64,000 nucleotides of DNA from Clostridia bacterium (GTDB lineage: Bacteria > Bacillota > Clostridia > TANB77 > CAG-465): positions 1 through 64,000 of the forward strand of contig CAAHEI010000039.1 of NCBI GenBank assembly GCA_900772475.1, given 5' to 3'. The position numbers and the translations under genes were made by a program. Below the pieces are notes generated by a model, which saw only the letters and a list, made by a program, of their open reading frames with translations, searched no databases and was not told the origin of the DNA. Shown piece by piece: positions 46,572 through 57,968 of this stretch (positions are counted from its first letter, which is position 1; every line of letters begins with the position of its first letter).

Positions 46572-49500
46572 TTACTCTATTTCAGGTAAATCTTCCTCGT
46601 TAAATTCTTCAAGTTCATCAACTTCTTCATCGAGCATTCCTTTTTCATTTTCATAACTCATACCAATTAAATCAGAATCAGACATTGTATTTTCTTCTTC
46701 TGATGGTTCACCTATAAGTTCTGGATCTATCCCATCTGGATCGTCATCCATTGATTCATTAAGTTCAAGTTCTTCCTCTTCTTTATACATTTTCAAATCT
46801 AAAGCTAAACTTTGAAGTTCCTTAGTTAAAACTCTGAATGATTCTGGTATTCCAGGTTTTGGAATACTTTCACCTTTAACGATCGCTTCGTATGTTTTTA
46901 ATCTTCCAACTACATCGTCAGATTTTACAGTTAACATTTCTTGAAGAGTATATGATGCACCATATGCTTCAAGTGCCCAAACTTCCATTTCACCAAATCT
47001 CTGTCCACCAAATTGTGCTTTACCACCTAATGGTTGTTGAGTTACTAGCGAATATGGTCCAATAGAACGAGCATGTATTTTATCATCAACTAAGTGATAT
47101 AGTTTTAACATATACATGTATCCAACTGTAATCTTAGCATCAAATGGTTCACCAGTTCTTCCGTCATATACAGTTAATTTACCTGTTGGATCTAGACCTT
47201 TATCTTTATATAATTTTTCAATGTCAACTTCTTTTGCACCATCAAATACTGGTGTTGCAACTTTCCATCCATACATTTTAGCAATATATCCTAAATGAGT
47301 TTCTAGTAGCTGTCCAACATTCATACGAGAAGGTAGTCCTAGAGGGTTAAGAACAATTTGAAGTGGTGTTCCATCTGGTAAATATGGCATATCTTCTCTT
47401 GGAAGAATACGTGATATAACACCTTTGTTACCATGACGACCAGACATTTTATCCCCAACAGATATTTTTCTTTTTTGTGCTATATATATTCTTACAACCT
47501 TGTTAACACCAGTAGCAAGCTCATCACAATTATCTCTTGTAAATATTTTTACATCAACAATTGTTCCTTCTTCTCCGTGTGGAACTCTAAGAGATGTATC
47601 TCTTACTTCTCTTGCTTTTTCACCAAAAATAGCTCGTAAAAGTTTTTCTTCTGCTGTAAGTTCTGTTTCTCCTTTTGGAGTAACTTTACCAACCAATATA
47701 TCTCCAGGTCTTACAACTGCTCCTATACGTATGATACCATTTTCATCTAAGTCTTTAAGAGCATCATCACCTACATTTGGTACTTCTCTTGTAATTTCTT
47801 CTGGTCCAAGTTTTGTATCACGTGCTTCACAATCATAATCTTCAATATGAATTGTAGTTAAAACATCATCTTTAACTAAATCTTCAGATATTAAGATGGC
47901 ATCTTCATAGTTGTATCCTTCCCATGTCATAAATCCAACTAATATATTTTTACCTAATGCAAGCTCACCATTTTGAGTAGATGGTCCGTCAGCAATTACA
48001 TCACCTTTTTTAACAGCCTCACCTTTTACAACTATTGGCTTTTGGTTTATACAAGTACCTTGGTTTGATCTTTTATATTTTATCAAATGATATTCATCTT
48101 TACCTTTTTTAGTTTTAATTATTATTTTATTTGCATCAACATAATCAACAACACCATCATTATGTGCTATTATTACTATACCTGAATCTATTGCAGCTTT
48201 ATATTCAATTCCAGTTCCTACAATCGGACTTTCAGATCTTATAAGAGGAACAGCCTGACGTTGCATGTTAGAACCCATAAGAGCACGTTTTGCATCATCA
48301 TTTTCTAGGAAAGGTATCATTGCTGTAGATACTGATACTAATTGTTTTGGAGAAACATCCATTAAATCAACTTTATCTTTATCCATTTCAAGTATTTGAT
48401 CTTGATATCTAACCTTAACTCTTTTATTCAAGAAATGATTTTCTTCATCTAAAGGTTCATTTGCTTGAGCAACAATGTAATTATCTTCTTCATCTGCAGT
48501 AAGATATACAACTTCATCTGTTATAACTCCATTTTCTTTATTGATAATTCTATATGGAGATTCTATAAATCCATATCTATTTATTTTTGCAAATGTAGAA
48601 AGTGAAGAAATAAGTCCAATATTTGGTCCTTCTGGAGATTCTATAGGACATAATCTTCCATAGTGAGTATGATGTACGTCACGAACCTCGAATCCAGCTC
48701 TATCCCTTGTAAGACCTCCAGGTCCAAGAGCTGATATTCTTCTTTTATGTGTAAGTTCTGCAAGTGGATTAATTTGATCCATGAACTGTGATAATTGCGA
48801 ACTTCCAAAGAATTCTCTAAGTGATCCTACTACCGGTTTTATATTTATTAATGTTTGAGGAGTTGCGGCATCTAAATCCTGTGTTGCCATTCTTTCACGA
48901 ACAACTCTTTCAAGTCTTGCAAGTCCAATTCTAAATTGGTTTTGAATTAATTCACCAACACATCTGACACGTCTATTTCCAAGATGATCTATATCATCAG
49001 TCATACCCATTCCAAATCTAAAATTAACAAAATAATTTATTGAAGCTATAATATCATCTAAAGTTGCATGTTTTACAACTAATTTTTCTCTATTTAATCT
49101 AATTTTCTTTCTTAATTCTTTTTCATCAACATCGCCAATTTTATCAAGCAATTCTTTTAAAGCAGGAAGATAAACTTCCTCTTTAATTACTTGTTTGTCT
49201 ATATCCATTCCAAGATATTTAGAAATATCTACAGTATTATTTCCTATAACTTTAACTTTTTTGCCTTCTTTTTCAACATAAACAACATTGATACCAGATT
49301 GTTTTATATCTTCAGCTATTTCCTTTGTAAACACTTCTCCTTTTTTTATAAGAAGTTCTCCTGTTTCTGTATTTACAACATCTTCAGCTGCTACTTCATT
49401 TACAATCCTATTTGCAATACTTAGCTTTTTGTTATACTTATATCTTCCAACTCTTTCTAGACTATATCTTCTATCATCATATAATAATCCATAAAGTAGT

Positions 49501-50252
49501 GATTTTGCAGCATCAACATGTAAAGGTTCCCCCGGTCTAATTTTCTTATATATTTCAAGTAATGCTTCATCCATAGTCTTAGCAGGATCTTTATATATAA
49601 CTTGATTTATCAAATCGTCTTCAAACAAATCCATAATTTGTTCATCAGACTCAATACCAAGTGCCCTTATAAGTGTAGTAAGTGGAACTTTTCTAGTTCT
49701 ATCAACTCTTACATATAACATATCTGTAGAGTCTGATTCCATTTCAATCCATGTACCACGGTTAGGCATAATAGTTCCTTCGTATAAAAATTTACCTGTT
49801 TTATCTCTTGATGATGAAAAATAAACACCAGGTGAACGAACTAATTGAGATATAATAACTCTTTCTGCTCCATTTATAATAAATGTACCTTTTTCTGTCA
49901 TTAAAGGTAAATCGCCAAAGAAAATTTCTTGTTCTTTTATCTCACCAGTTTCTTTGTTTATCAAACGAACTTGTACTTGTAATCTTGAACAATAACTTGT
50001 ATTTCTTTCATTTGCTTCCTCAATTGTATACTTTGTTTCATCTTCCAATCTATAATCAACAAATTCTAATAATAGATTTCCTGAAAAATCTGTTATTGGA
50101 GATGCATCTGAAAGTACATCTTTAAGTCCTGATTTCAAAAACCACTCATAAGATTGTTTTTGAATATCAATTAAATCAGGCATTTCAATTACCTCTTTAA
50201 TGTTTGAAAAACTCATTCTAGTTGCTTTTCCATTTTTTACTTCATGAACCAT
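46572..50252 (-). CDS. rpoB: RNA polymerase subunit beta
   Basis: This 1226-residue subunit has a rifampicin-binding segment reading [31 protein letters not shown], with wild-type residues at the common resistance positions. [19 protein letters not shown] and [27 protein letters not shown] are also intact. The C-terminus has an acidic tail. I chose the ATG at 50252 behind GGGGGT; an upstream in-frame start at 50297 lacks a site. It is not preceded by rplJL as in many bacteria and has its own promoter. Confidence 0.99.
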   Translation of the reverse strand: MVHEVKNGKATRMSFSNIKEVIEMPDLIDIQKQSYEWFLKSGLKDVLSDASPITDFSGNLLLEFVDYRLEDETKYTIEEANERNTSYCSRLQVQVRLINKETGEIKEQEIFFGDLPLMTEKGTFIINGAERVIISQLVRSPGVYFSSSRDKTGKFLYEGTIMPNRGTWIEMESDSTDMLYVRVDRTRKVPLTTLIRALGIESDEQIMDLFEDDLINQVIYKDPAKTMDEALLEIYKKIRPGEPLHVDAAKSLLYGLLYDDRRYSLERVGRYKYNKKLSIANRIVNEVAAEDVVNTETGELLIKKGEVFTKEIAEDIKQSGINVVYVEKEGKKVKVIGNNTVDISKYLGMDIDKQVIKEEVYLPALKELLDKIGDVDEKELRKKIRLNREKLVVKHATLDDIIASINYFVNFRFGMGMTDDIDHLGNRRVRCVGELIQNQFRIGLARLERVVRERMATQDLDAATPQTLINIKPVVGSLREFFGSSQLSQFMDQINPLAELTHKRRISALGPGGLTRDRAGFEVRDVHHTHYGRLCPIESPEGPNIGLISSLSTFAKINRYGFIESPYRIINKENGVITDEVVYLTADEEDNYIVAQANEPLDEENHFLNKRVKVRYQDQILEMDKDKVDLMDVSPKQLVSVSTAMIPFLENDDAKRALMGSNMQRQAVPLIRSESPIVGTGIEYKAAIDSGIVIIAHNDGVVDYVDANKIIIKTKKGKDEYHLIKYKRSNQGTCINQKPIVVKGEAVKKGDVIADGPSTQNGELALGKNILVGFMTWEGYNYEDAILISEDLVKDDVLTTIHIEDYDCEARDTKLGPEEITREVPNVGDDALKDLDENGIIRIGAVVRPGDILVGKVTPKGETELTAEEKLLRAIFGEKAREVRDTSLRVPHGEEGTIVDVKIFTRDNCDELATGVNKVVRIYIAQKRKISVGDKMSGRHGNKGVISRILPREDMPYLPDGTPLQIVLNPLGLPSRMNVGQLLETHLGYIAKMYGWKVATPVFDGAKEVDIEKLYKDKGLDPTGKLTVYDGRTGEPFDAKITVGYMYMLKLYHLVDDKIHARSIGPYSLVTQQPLGGKAQFGGQRFGEMEVWALEAYGASYTLQEMLTVKSDDVVGRLKTYEAIVKGESIPKPGIPESFRVLTKELQSLALDLKMYKEEEELELNESMDDDPDGIDPELIGEPSEEENTMSDSDLIGMSYENEKGMLDEEVDELEEFNEEDLPEIE

Positions 50253-50433
50253 TTTTATACCCCCAAAAAACATATTAAAAAGACGACAAAAAGCCAAATT
50301 AGTTTACATAATTAAAAAACTAATTTGATTCTTATACTATTTTATTAACTTATTTTTTTACATTTTACCACTATTTCAACCACCTTTTGAATTTGAGTTT
50401 ACATAGTATTTTGCTTTTGAAACAATTTATAAT

Positions 50434-50462
50434 ATTATAACATATGTCTTAAAACAAGTCAA
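50434..50462 (-). promoter_or_regulatory. rpoBC promoter
   Basis: On the minus strand TTGACT (50457-50462) and a perfect TATAAT (50434-50439) are 17 bases apart. The leader to rpoB is about 175 bases and contains a 10-bp inverted repeat (AAATTAGTTT...AAACTAATTT, about 50296-50326) followed by CTTTTTG. That could act as an attenuator. Confidence 0.88.
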
Positions 50463-50478
50463 TAGCTTTTTGCCTTTT

Positions 50479-50853
50479 TTATAAAGACTTTAAAAATTCA
50501 AAAATTGAATATTGAGTATTATATATACACAAATAATAAAATATTAAAAATAATATAATCATAAATACCAAGCATGCAACTATTGTTCTACTCGCAATCA
50601 GTTTTGATTCATCAGTATTATCAATTTTCATAAATATAATTCTTAAAATTAAACTTGTAATCAATATAACTCCTAACAAGCCAAAACAAATAACAGTAGT
50701 TTTTATTAAATTATCCATAGTTACAGTTGTAATACTTAATATTCCATCAGTTCTTAAAAACTTAATTATAAAAATTACTAAAGATACAATAAACGAAATA
50801 ATACTTAAAATTTCTAAAATCAATGTTATCTTTTTAAAATCAATTTTTTTCAT
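50479..50853 (-). CDS. Hypothetical three-helix membrane protein
   Basis: This 124-residue protein has hydrophobic segments around 11-33, 53-76 and 88-112, connected by short polar loops. I do not recognise it. It starts one base after the prfA stop, so the two are probably co-transcribed, and its stop lies just upstream of the rpoB promoter. No ribosome binding site stands out apart from G-rich bases at the end of prfA. Confidence 0.6.
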   Translation of the reverse strand: MKKIDFKKITLILEILSIISFIVSLVIFIIKFLRTDGILSITTVTMDNLIKTTVICFGLLGVILITSLILRIIFMKIDNTDESKLIASRTIVACLVFMIILFLIFYYLCIYNTQYSIFEFLKSL

Positions 50854-50854
50854 A

Positions 50855-51916
50855 TTATAATGCCCCTTCTTTTAACCTATCTGCCTTATCTGCCGCTGCA
50901 AGAGCATCTATCATTTCATCTAAATTACCATTTAAAAAGCTCTCTAATTGATAAATTGTAAAATTAATTCTATGATCAGTTACCCTACTTTGAGGATAGT
51001 TATATGTCCTTATCTTTTCACTTCTTGCTCCGCTTCCAACTTGAAGTCTTCTTTTATTTGTAAGTTCTTTGTTTTGTTTTTCTTGTTCTATCTCATATAA
51101 TTTTGATCTAAGCATTTTCATTGCAGTTTCTCTATTTTGAAGTTGTGACCTTTCACTTTGACAAGCAACAACAACACCAGTTGGTATATGTGTTATACGT
51201 ATTGCTGATGAAGTTTTATTTACATGTTGTCCACCAGCTCCACTTGCTCTATACGTATCTATTCTTAAATCATTTTGATTTATTTCAATTTCTACGTCTT
51301 CAACTTCTGGTAATACAGCAACTGTAACTGTAGAAGTATGAATTCTTCCACTTGCCTCTGTTTCAGGAACACGTTGAACTCTATGTACTCCGCTTTCAAA
51401 TTTTAATTTACTATAAGCACCTTTTCCTTTTATCATAAACGAAACCTCTTTAAGCCCACCTATACCTGTTTCATTTATATCAATTACTTCCACTTGCCAG
51501 TGTTTTAAATCAGCATACATTGTATACATTCTATATAAGTTATATGCAAATAAAGCTGCTTCTTCACCACCAGCTCCTCCTCTTATTTCAATAATAACAT
51601 TGCTATCATCATTTTCGTCCTTTGGAATTAGCAAAAGTTTTAATTCTTCCACTATATTTTCAAGTTTTTGTTTTGAAGAATAAAATTCCTCTTCAGCAAA
51701 TTCTTTCATTTCTTTATCGTTCATAAGTTCTTTTGCTTCATCCATATTTTCTTTTACTTTTTTATATTCTCTATACTTTGCAACAACATCCGTTAAATTT
51801 GAGTGTTCCTTCATATACTTTTTAAAAAGTGATTGATTAGATATTATATCAGGATCAGATATTTTTTCAGTTAATTCAACATACTTTTTTTCAATTTCTT
51901 CAAGTTTATCAAACAT
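50855..51916 (-). CDS. prfA: Peptide chain release factor 1
   Basis: This 353-residue factor releases completed proteins at UAA and UAG codons. The GGQ motif lies in [27 protein letters not shown], and the codon-recognition motif is [13 protein letters not shown] (PxT loop region). [15 protein letters not shown] lies in the middle. Length normal. Promoter at 51947-51975; ribosome binding site AGAGGAT. Confidence 0.97.
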   Translation of the reverse strand: MFDKLEEIEKKYVELTEKISDPDIISNQSLFKKYMKEHSNLTDVVAKYREYKKVKENMDEAKELMNDKEMKEFAEEEFYSSKQKLENIVEELKLLLIPKDENDDSNVIIEIRGGAGGEEAALFAYNLYRMYTMYADLKHWQVEVIDINETGIGGLKEVSFMIKGKGAYSKLKFESGVHRVQRVPETEASGRIHTSTVTVAVLPEVEDVEIEINQNDLRIDTYRASGAGGQHVNKTSSAIRITHIPTGVVVACQSERSQLQNRETAMKMLRSKLYEIEQEKQNKELTNKRRLQVGSGARSEKIRTYNYPQSRVTDHRINFTIYQLESFLNGNLDEMIDALAAADKADRLKEGAL

Positions 51917-51946
51917 AAATTACATCCTCTCTTCTTTTACTGGTAT

Positions 51947-51975
51947 ATTTTAACACATTTTTAGCACTCTTGCAA
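51947..51975 (-). promoter_or_regulatory. prfA promoter
   Basis: On the minus strand TTGCAA (51970-51975) and TAAAAT (51947-51952) are 17 bases apart. Confidence 0.65.
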
Positions 51976-51989
51976 TACATAAATAAATA

Positions 51990-52020
51990 AAAAGGTCCAA
52001 AATATACATTTCGACCTTTT
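51990..52020 (-). terminator. divIVA terminator
   Basis: AAAAGGTC (51990-51997) pairs with GACCTTTT (52013-52020), with an AT-rich loop, downstream of divIVA on the minus strand. Confidence 0.8.
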
Positions 52021-52026
52021 TATTAC

Positions 52027-52479
52027 TTATTTCAAATCCTCGTCTTCATTTAAAATCTTAAGTTGTGCCTCAAGCATTGAACTTACTCTTATACGATAAA
52101 TTTGCATTTGTTTTTTCTTATCTTCTAATAGTTCTTCTTTTCTTCTTATTTCATTATTTAAATCTTCAATATGCCTTCTAGCATCTGTTTCAGCCTCTTG
52201 TTTTATTGTTTCAGCTTCTCTTCTTGCGACTTCCTTCATATTATCAGCTGTAGATTGTGCATTCTCAATTGTTTTATTAATTCCTTCTTCAACAGATTTA
52301 TAATATGCAATAGACTCTTGCATAGCATTAAACTTGTCCTTTATTTCTGCATTCTCTTTATATAAAATTTCATAATCACTAAGTAACTGCTCAAGAAAAT
52401 CTTCAACATCGTCTATGTCGTATCCTTTCATCTTAGCTCTCTTAAAAACCTTGTTTTCAATATCATTTGGTGTTAGCAT
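52027..52479 (-). CDS. divIVA: DivIVA-like cell division / polarity protein
   Basis: This 150-residue protein has the N-terminal membrane-curvature domain (MLTPNDIENKVFKRAKMKGYDIDDVEDFLEQL) followed by a long coiled coil to the end. DivIVA gathers at poles and division sites. I chose the ATG at 52479 behind GAGGAGGG; an earlier start at 52515 would read through the ribosome binding site. It follows sepF, a usual partner in the dcw region, with a weak hairpin between them (about 52503-52527). Confidence 0.92.
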   Translation of the reverse strand: MLTPNDIENKVFKRAKMKGYDIDDVEDFLEQLLSDYEILYKENAEIKDKFNAMQESIAYYKSVEEGINKTIENAQSTADNMKEVARREAETIKQEAETDARRHIEDLNNEIRRKEELLEDKKKQMQIYRIRVSSMLEAQLKILNEDEDLK

Positions 52480-52534
52480 ATATATTTCCCTCCTCTTTAA
52501 TAAAAAGCAGACCAATTAGCCTGCTTTAGTAAAT

Positions 52535-53053
52535 CTACTTAAGCCAAGAAAGTGACATTTTTTGCTTGTATTGGCTTTTTTCAACATCATTTTGTATTTC
52601 AACATCTTTTGGCGTCAGTAAATATATTAGGTTGGATACTTTTTGTATTGTTCCTTCAATCATAAATGTAGCTCCTCCTAAAAAATCTAATATACGTATT
52701 GCATCTTCTTTACCAACGTTTTCTAAATTAATAATTATTGATTTTCTAAGTTTTAAATACTCTCCTATCTCTTGAACATCAGCATAACAAGTTGGCTGCG
52801 TTATAACCATCTTGGATGATGATACGGCTGTATTCATAGGTATTACATTGTTTTGATTACTATTTTTGGCATAAGGATTAGATGATTCAATATCTCTAAA
52901 ACTTCTTCTTGCCTTTGGCATCCCTCTATTTTCAACCTCGTCATGTTCTTCCTCATCATAACAATCTACTTCATCATCATTATATTCATTTTCTTCATCA
53001 TTTTCTCCTATGCCCATCATACGCATAAACTTATTTAATATAACAGCACTCAT
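52535..53053 (-). CDS. sepF: Cell division protein SepF
   Basis: This 172-residue protein aligns FtsZ filaments at the membrane. It has an N-terminal amphipathic helix (SAVILNKFMRMMGIG), a long acidic linker, and a C-terminal SepF domain (QPTCYADVQEIGEYLKLRKSIIINLENV...RILDFLGGATFMIEG). A GGGGGTTAATG arrangement places a ribosome binding site close to the ATG. First gene of the sepF-divIVA unit with its own promoter. Confidence 0.94.
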   Translation of the reverse strand: MSAVILNKFMRMMGIGENDEENEYNDDEVDCYDEEEHDEVENRGMPKARRSFRDIESSNPYAKNSNQNNVIPMNTAVSSSKMVITQPTCYADVQEIGEYLKLRKSIIINLENVGKEDAIRILDFLGGATFMIEGTIQKVSNLIYLLTPKDVEIQNDVEKSQYKQKMSLSWLK

Positions 53054-53086
53054 ATCATTAACCCCCTATGATAAAATTATATTTAC

Positions 53087-53115
53087 ATTATCTAATAAAA
53101 ACAAAAATAAGTCAA
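53087..53115 (-). promoter_or_regulatory. sepF-divIVA promoter
   Basis: On the minus strand TTGACT (53110-53115) and GATAAT (53087-53092) are 17 bases apart. Confidence 0.75.
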
Positions 53116-53181
53116 TAGTTTTTTATATATTTTTTTATTTTTGTTTTCGTTTTTTGTTTTATTATCTGTTACAATTATCTA

Positions 53182-54405
53182 TTAATTAAAAAATTGCATT
53201 GGATTTATTGCACTTCCATATGAACTACTTTTTCTTACTTCAAAATGTAAATGAGGTCCAGATGAGTTTCCTGTACTAGCTGTATATGCTATTAGTTGCC
53301 CTTTGCTCACAGTTTGCCCAACCGATACGACCTGCTTATATTTCAAATGACCATATAACGTGTAATAGTCGCCATGATCAATCATAACATAATTCCCGTA
53401 GCCTTGCCTATATGATCCATCATAATCTCCAGTTAAATAATATCTTGAAATAACCACTTCTCCTGCTGCTGCTGCATATACAGGAGTACCAACTGGAACA
53501 CCTATATCTACTCCATCATGTCTTGAACCATCAGAGTATTTTGGAAATGTAGCAGTAATTCTATTTTTTCCATATCCTTTTAATGGCCAATCAAATTTAC
53601 CATTTGAATTAACAATAGTTGAATTTCCTCCTATACTACTTTCCTTAGTAGAAGATCTATTTTTTGACTTTTTCTTTTCCCTTTCAGCAATTTCCGCTGC
53701 AATTTGTGCATTTAAACTTTCAGCCTCTTTGTTTAAGACAGAGTTTACGGCTTGAAGTTTTTCTTTAGATTTATTTAATTCATCAACCTTTGCCTGTTTT
53801 TGTGATTTCGCATCATTTAGTGTATTTGTTGCTTTTTGGACGTCATATTTTAATTGATCAAGTTGAACTTTTTGAACTTCAATGTCACTTTTTATATTGT
53901 CAATATATTCCTTTTCTCCATCTATATTATTTACCATTGATTTATCATATTCAACTACACTTTGATATACATTCAATTTAGAGAAAAAATCAGTTATTCC
54001 TTTGGATTCAAAAAGTATATCAATTACATTTGGCATTCCATTTTCATATATTGATCTTAACCTTACAGAGTATAAATCTTCTGCACTGCTAAATCTTTGA
54101 GATGAATTTTGTAAATCATTTTCATATTCTTCTATTTTTTTGTTAACTTCCTCAACCTTAGTTTCCAATGTTGATAAATTATTGGTATATTCAGATATTT
54201 TTTTATTAAGTTCATCTACTTGATTTAAATACTCAGTTGCTTCACTTTCAGTTGATGCTATTTTTTTGTTATTATCTTCAATTTGTTTATCAACATTTTG
54301 CTTTTTCTGGGTTGTAGTTAATCCCAATACTCCAAATAAGCTTGAAAACATTATCCCAAATAAAGCTGTACTTACTAATATCTTTTTGAATATTTTACTT
54401 TTCAT
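53182..54405 (-). CDS. M23 endopeptidase with coiled coil (EnvC/PcsB-like), copy 2
   Basis: This 407-residue secreted hydrolase has a signal peptide or anchor (about 5-29), a long two-part coiled coil (about 35-250) and a C-terminal M23 domain with zinc ligands in RHDGVDIG and the HLHFE motif. EnvC/PcsB-like proteins of this plan are controlled by FtsEX through the coiled coil. It starts 15 bases after a paralogue and four genes after ftsE, so FtsEX activation is likely by context. Ribosome binding site AAAGGAGGGAG. Confidence 0.92.
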   Translation of the reverse strand: MKSKIFKKILVSTALFGIMFSSLFGVLGLTTTQKKQNVDKQIEDNNKKIASTESEATEYLNQVDELNKKISEYTNNLSTLETKVEEVNKKIEEYENDLQNSSQRFSSAEDLYSVRLRSIYENGMPNVIDILFESKGITDFFSKLNVYQSVVEYDKSMVNNIDGEKEYIDNIKSDIEVQKVQLDQLKYDVQKATNTLNDAKSQKQAKVDELNKSKEKLQAVNSVLNKEAESLNAQIAAEIAEREKKKSKNRSSTKESSIGGNSTIVNSNGKFDWPLKGYGKNRITATFPKYSDGSRHDGVDIGVPVGTPVYAAAAGEVVISRYYLTGDYDGSYRQGYGNYVMIDHGDYYTLYGHLKYKQVVSVGQTVSKGQLIAYTASTGNSSGPHLHFEVRKSSSYGSAINPMQFFN

Positions 54406-54420
54406 TTTCTCCCTCCTTTA

Positions 54421-55656
54421 CTATCTTATATCAAAACTTAAAGATGGATACTGAACCAATGGATCTGTAATTTTTCCATTAATTCTCATTTCAAAGTGTA
54501 AATGTGGTCCTGTAGAATTTCCTGTACTTCCAACATATGCAATTGTTTGTCCTTTAGTTACAACATCCCCTGTATTCACTGCAAGTGCACTTGCATGTCC
54601 ATAAAGCGTTATATAATTATTCCCATCTTCAGTACATTTTCCATGATTTATCATAACGTAATTTCCATAGCCTCCTGCATTATAACCTGCAACAATTACA
54701 GTTCCTGATTCAGCTGCAACAATTGGTTTTCCAAAAATCTCGGAACCTGCTATATCGCATCCTGTATGTGCACTACCATTAGGATTAACTAAATAATACA
54801 CAAATCCAAATGTTGTAGTTATTATATTATACCCTGGCACAGGCCATGCAAAATTACCACCTGTAAATTCAGTTATACTTCCATCAACTTTATTATTTCC
54901 GTTAAGCGATGCTCTATATGCTTTTTCTATCTCATCATCAATCTTTTTAAGTGCACTCTCTTTTTGTTTTGTTAATTCTTCTGCACTTGCTTGAAGTTTA
55001 CTTTGAGAAGTCTGCAATTCATTCATAATTTTTTGCTTTTCTTCAAGAGTTTTGTTAAGTTTTTCCATTTTTTTGCCTGCATCGGCTTGCAATTGAGATA
55101 TTTCTTCCCTTTGTTTTTCAACATTCTTTTTAACATAATTTATATAATTTTTCTTTGCTTTTGCATTTGTAACTATATCCCTGTTATATGTTAAAACGTT
55201 TTCATATGTTTCAATTTTCAGCAAAAATTCTGCTACACTTTTTGATGAAATTAAAAATTCAAAAAACGTCGGAAAGCCATTTTCATAAACCGTTCTTACC
55301 ATTGTTTCGTATGTTTTTTCAACCTTATTATATAACTTTGAAGAATCTTTTAATGCTTCCTCATTTTCTTTTATACTTTGACTTAATTTTTCTTGCTTAA
55401 TTTGCAAATCAGCAAGATCAGAAGTTACTTCCATCATCTTATTATCTAAATCTGCTATTTCATAGTTATACTCTGCAATATCTTTTTGTATACCTGTCAA
55501 TTTACTTATATTTTCTTTTTCCTTTTCCTTAACTTCTTGAAGTTCCTTATTATATTTTGACAAAGTACTTTCTGCATTTATATTACTAATAATAGTAAAT
55601 CCCAAACAAAAGAAAAGTACTAAAAACAGCTTTTTTATATATTTTAATTTTAACAT
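54421..55656 (-). CDS. M23 endopeptidase with coiled coil (EnvC/PcsB-like), copy 1
   Basis: This 411-residue paralogue of the next gene has a signal peptide (about 8-28), coiled coil (about 30-245) and M23 domain with HTGCDIAG and GPHLHFEMR. It should cut peptide cross-links in the wall during division. I chose the ATG at 55656 behind AGGTGAG; the GTG at 55665 is part of that site. It begins directly after ftsX, the strongest hint that this copy is the FtsEX partner. Confidence 0.92.
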   Translation of the reverse strand: MLKLKYIKKLFLVLFFCLGFTIISNINAESTLSKYNKELQEVKEKEKENISKLTGIQKDIAEYNYEIADLDNKMMEVTSDLADLQIKQEKLSQSIKENEEALKDSSKLYNKVEKTYETMVRTVYENGFPTFFEFLISSKSVAEFLLKIETYENVLTYNRDIVTNAKAKKNYINYVKKNVEKQREEISQLQADAGKKMEKLNKTLEEKQKIMNELQTSQSKLQASAEELTKQKESALKKIDDEIEKAYRASLNGNNKVDGSITEFTGGNFAWPVPGYNIITTTFGFVYYLVNPNGSAHTGCDIAGSEIFGKPIVAAESGTVIVAGYNAGGYGNYVMINHGKCTEDGNNYITLYGHASALAVNTGDVVTKGQTIAYVGSTGNSTGPHLHFEMRINGKITDPLVQYPSLSFDIR

Positions 55657-55665
55657 TTTTCTCAC

Positions 55666-56556
55666 CTATGCTTTTAGGTATTTTTTTATTGAAATACTAC
55701 TTCCAAGTATTCCAATAAATAAACCTAATACAACATATATTACAAGAATTAGCCACCATAATGATGTATAAGGTATGAAACCAAACACACCTAGAGAAGA
55801 CCCAACTTTTGGAATTCTTGCATATATTACAACATAAGCAATTGATATTAACATAAATGATATTAATGCTGATAATAACCCTATTATAGCACCCTCTATT
55901 ACAAACGGTCTTTTTATGAATTTATTTGTTGCACCTATATATCTCATAATAAATATTTCACGTTTATTTGAATAAACTGCAAGTTTTATCGTATTTGAAA
56001 TTATAAATATACTAACTACAAGTAGAACAATACCTATTCCAAGTAAAAATATATTTGCTATTCTTGATATTGAAATTACTGCATTTATAGTGGATGAATT
56101 ATATTTAACTTTATAAATTCCGTCAATTTTCTCTATTTGAGATTTAATATTATCTGCTTTTTCTATATCTGCGAATTTAACAACATATGATGCTGGGAAT
56201 ATTTGGACTTTATCCAAACCTTCTAAAAAGTATTCCTGATCCTTAAATACGTTTTTTGCATCTTCATATGCTTCATCCTTACTTATATAACGTATTTCTC
56301 CAACGCCTTCAATTTTTTTTATTACATCTTTTATATACTCTATATCAGCATCTGTTGCAGTATCTTCTATAAAAGCTTGTATTCCCTGTTCAACTTTTAC
56401 TGTTTCAACATTTTTATTTACGTTTGTAAATAAAACTATAAAAATCCCAAGTACAAGCATTGTTGCACATATAATGAGCATTGTTGAAAAAGTCTTAGAT
56501 CCATGTTTTTTTAAATTTTCATATCCTTCTTTTATTAAATATGAATTAGTAGTCAT
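55666..56556 (-). CDS. ftsX: Cell division protein FtsX
   Basis: This 296-residue membrane subunit has four predicted helices (about 22-44, 170-195, 222-247, 265-287) and an extracellular loop of about 120 residues after the first, which in the family contacts the hydrolase. LRYIGATNKFI-like and FIGILGSSISIKKYL motifs are present. It follows ftsE by two bases. Confidence 0.95.
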   Translation of the reverse strand: MTTNSYLIKEGYENLKKHGSKTFSTMLIICATMLVLGIFIVLFTNVNKNVETVKVEQGIQAFIEDTATDADIEYIKDVIKKIEGVGEIRYISKDEAYEDAKNVFKDQEYFLEGLDKVQIFPASYVVKFADIEKADNIKSQIEKIDGIYKVKYNSSTINAVISISRIANIFLLGIGIVLLVVSIFIISNTIKLAVYSNKREIFIMRYIGATNKFIKRPFVIEGAIIGLLSALISFMLISIAYVVIYARIPKVGSSLGVFGFIPYTSLWWLILVIYVVLGLFIGILGSSISIKKYLKA

Positions 56557-56558
56557 TT

Positions 56559-57233
56559 TTAGTATCCCCCTTTCATATCATCTTTTACAATTCTTCCATG
56601 ATCAAGGGCAATAACTCTTTTTCCCATTCTATCTACAATATCTTTTGCATGTGTTACAACAAGAATCGTTGTACCTCTTGCATTTATTTCATTTAAAGTT
56701 TTAAAAATTTCTCCTGCAGTTATTGGATCAAGATTACCAGTTGGTTCATCTGCAATTATAATTGGAGGTTTTGTTGCCATAGCTCGTGCCAATGCGACAC
56801 GTTGTTGTTCGCCACCTGATAATTGATTTGGATAAGCGTCTTCTTTTCCCGTTAACCCTACCATTTCAAGTACTGCTTTTTTTTGAGTTTTTATTTCTCT
56901 TTCAGATGATTCAATAACTCTTAAAGCAAATTCTATATTTTCAGCTACAGTTCTATCATATAATAGCCTAAAGTCTTGAAATACAAATCCAATTTTCCTT
57001 CTTAAATATGGAACTTCTTTTTCTTTTAGCTCATTTACATTGTTTCCATCAATAATAACTTTACCTGATGTGGCATTCTCCTCTCTTATCATTAATTTCA
57101 AAAAAGTGGATTTTCCAGATCCTGATGGACCAACTAAGAATACGAACTCACCTTTATTAATCTTTATATTAATGTTATCTAAAGCTTTTACTCCGTGATT
57201 ATATTCTTTATTAACATTTATAAACTCTATCAT
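56559..57233 (-). CDS. ftsE: Cell division ATP-binding protein FtsE
   Basis: This 224-residue ABC ATPase powers FtsX. Walker [10 protein letters not shown] at about 36-44, Q-loop FQDFRLL, signature [15 protein letters not shown], Walker [15 protein letters not shown] and H-loop THAKDIV are intact. It begins a four-gene unit ftsE-ftsX-M23-M23. A -10-like TATAAT lies upstream, but I find no good -35. Confidence 0.97.
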   Translation of the reverse strand: MIEFINVNKEYNHGVKALDNINIKINKGEFVFLVGPSGSGKSTFLKLMIREENATSGKVIIDGNNVNELKEKEVPYLRRKIGFVFQDFRLLYDRTVAENIEFALRVIESSEREIKTQKKAVLEMVGLTGKEDAYPNQLSGGEQQRVALARAMATKPPIIIADEPTGNLDPITAGEIFKTLNEINARGTTILVVTHAKDIVDRMGKRVIALDHGRIVKDDMKGGY

Positions 57234-57325
57234 ATGTTTTTTCCTTTCATATTCAACCTGTATAATAATACTATTATACCCTTAAAATCATATCATAAAA
57301 CATAATTTTTGTCTACATTTTTTTA

Positions 57326-57922
57326 CTATTTTTGCATTTCTTTTAATATTAACCTAATTATATCTTCAACCTTTTCATCAGATATATTTATTCTTTCTAT
57401 TACACCAGTTATTTCACGTTTTGAATATCCTAAAACCTCCAAAGCAGTTATAGCTTCATTAACATTTTTAGCATTTTTTACCTTTATATTTTCTTTTTCT
57501 GTTATATTAGTTAAATCCTCTTTTTGAACTTTGTCTTTTAGTTCAAAAATTATTTTTTGTGCCATCTTTGGGCCAATTCCAGGAATAGATTTTAATACAA
57601 TAATATTTTCTGTTGCAATTGCTACACACATTTCCTTTGGTGTGATATTAGATATTATGCCAAGAGCCATCTTTGGACCAACCCCACTAACATTTATTAA
57701 TTTTTTAAAAAAATTTAAATTATTACTTGATTTAAATCCAAAAAGTTTCATATCATCTTCTCTTACATGTAAATATGTATATATTTTTATTTTATTTTTT
57801 TCTTCCTTTAAACTTAATATTTCACTTTCAGGCATATATATTTCATAGCCTATATCATTTACATCTAAAATTATTCTATCTTCAAATATTTCTTCAATAT
57901 TTCCTTTAAAATGTGAATACAT
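57326..57922 (-). CDS. ruvA: Holliday junction helicase subunit RuvA
   Basis: This 198-residue protein binds Holliday junctions and loads RuvB. It has an OB-fold N-terminus (FKGNIEEIFEDRIILDVNDIGYEIYMP), two helix-hairpin-helix motifs (LINVSGVGPKMALGI and LKSIPGIGPKMAQKII) and a C-terminal RuvB-binding domain (EAITALEVLGYSKREI). RuvB is not encoded directly after it in this window. Ribosome binding site AGAGGTG. Confidence 0.97.
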   Translation of the reverse strand: MYSHFKGNIEEIFEDRIILDVNDIGYEIYMPESEILSLKEEKNKIKIYTYLHVREDDMKLFGFKSSNNLNFFKKLINVSGVGPKMALGIISNITPKEMCVAIATENIIVLKSIPGIGPKMAQKIIFELKDKVQKEDLTNITEKENIKVKNAKNVNEAITALEVLGYSKREITGVIERINISDEKVEDIIRLILKEMQK

Positions 57923-57968
57923 AAAAACACCTCTTTCGTATATATTTTATACAAAAGAGATATTTTTG

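Noticed and set aside
47433..47838. Plus-strand ORFs inside rpoB, rpoC, fusA and other large genes
   Set aside because: They are antisense shadows of strongly supported genes and lack ribosome binding sites.
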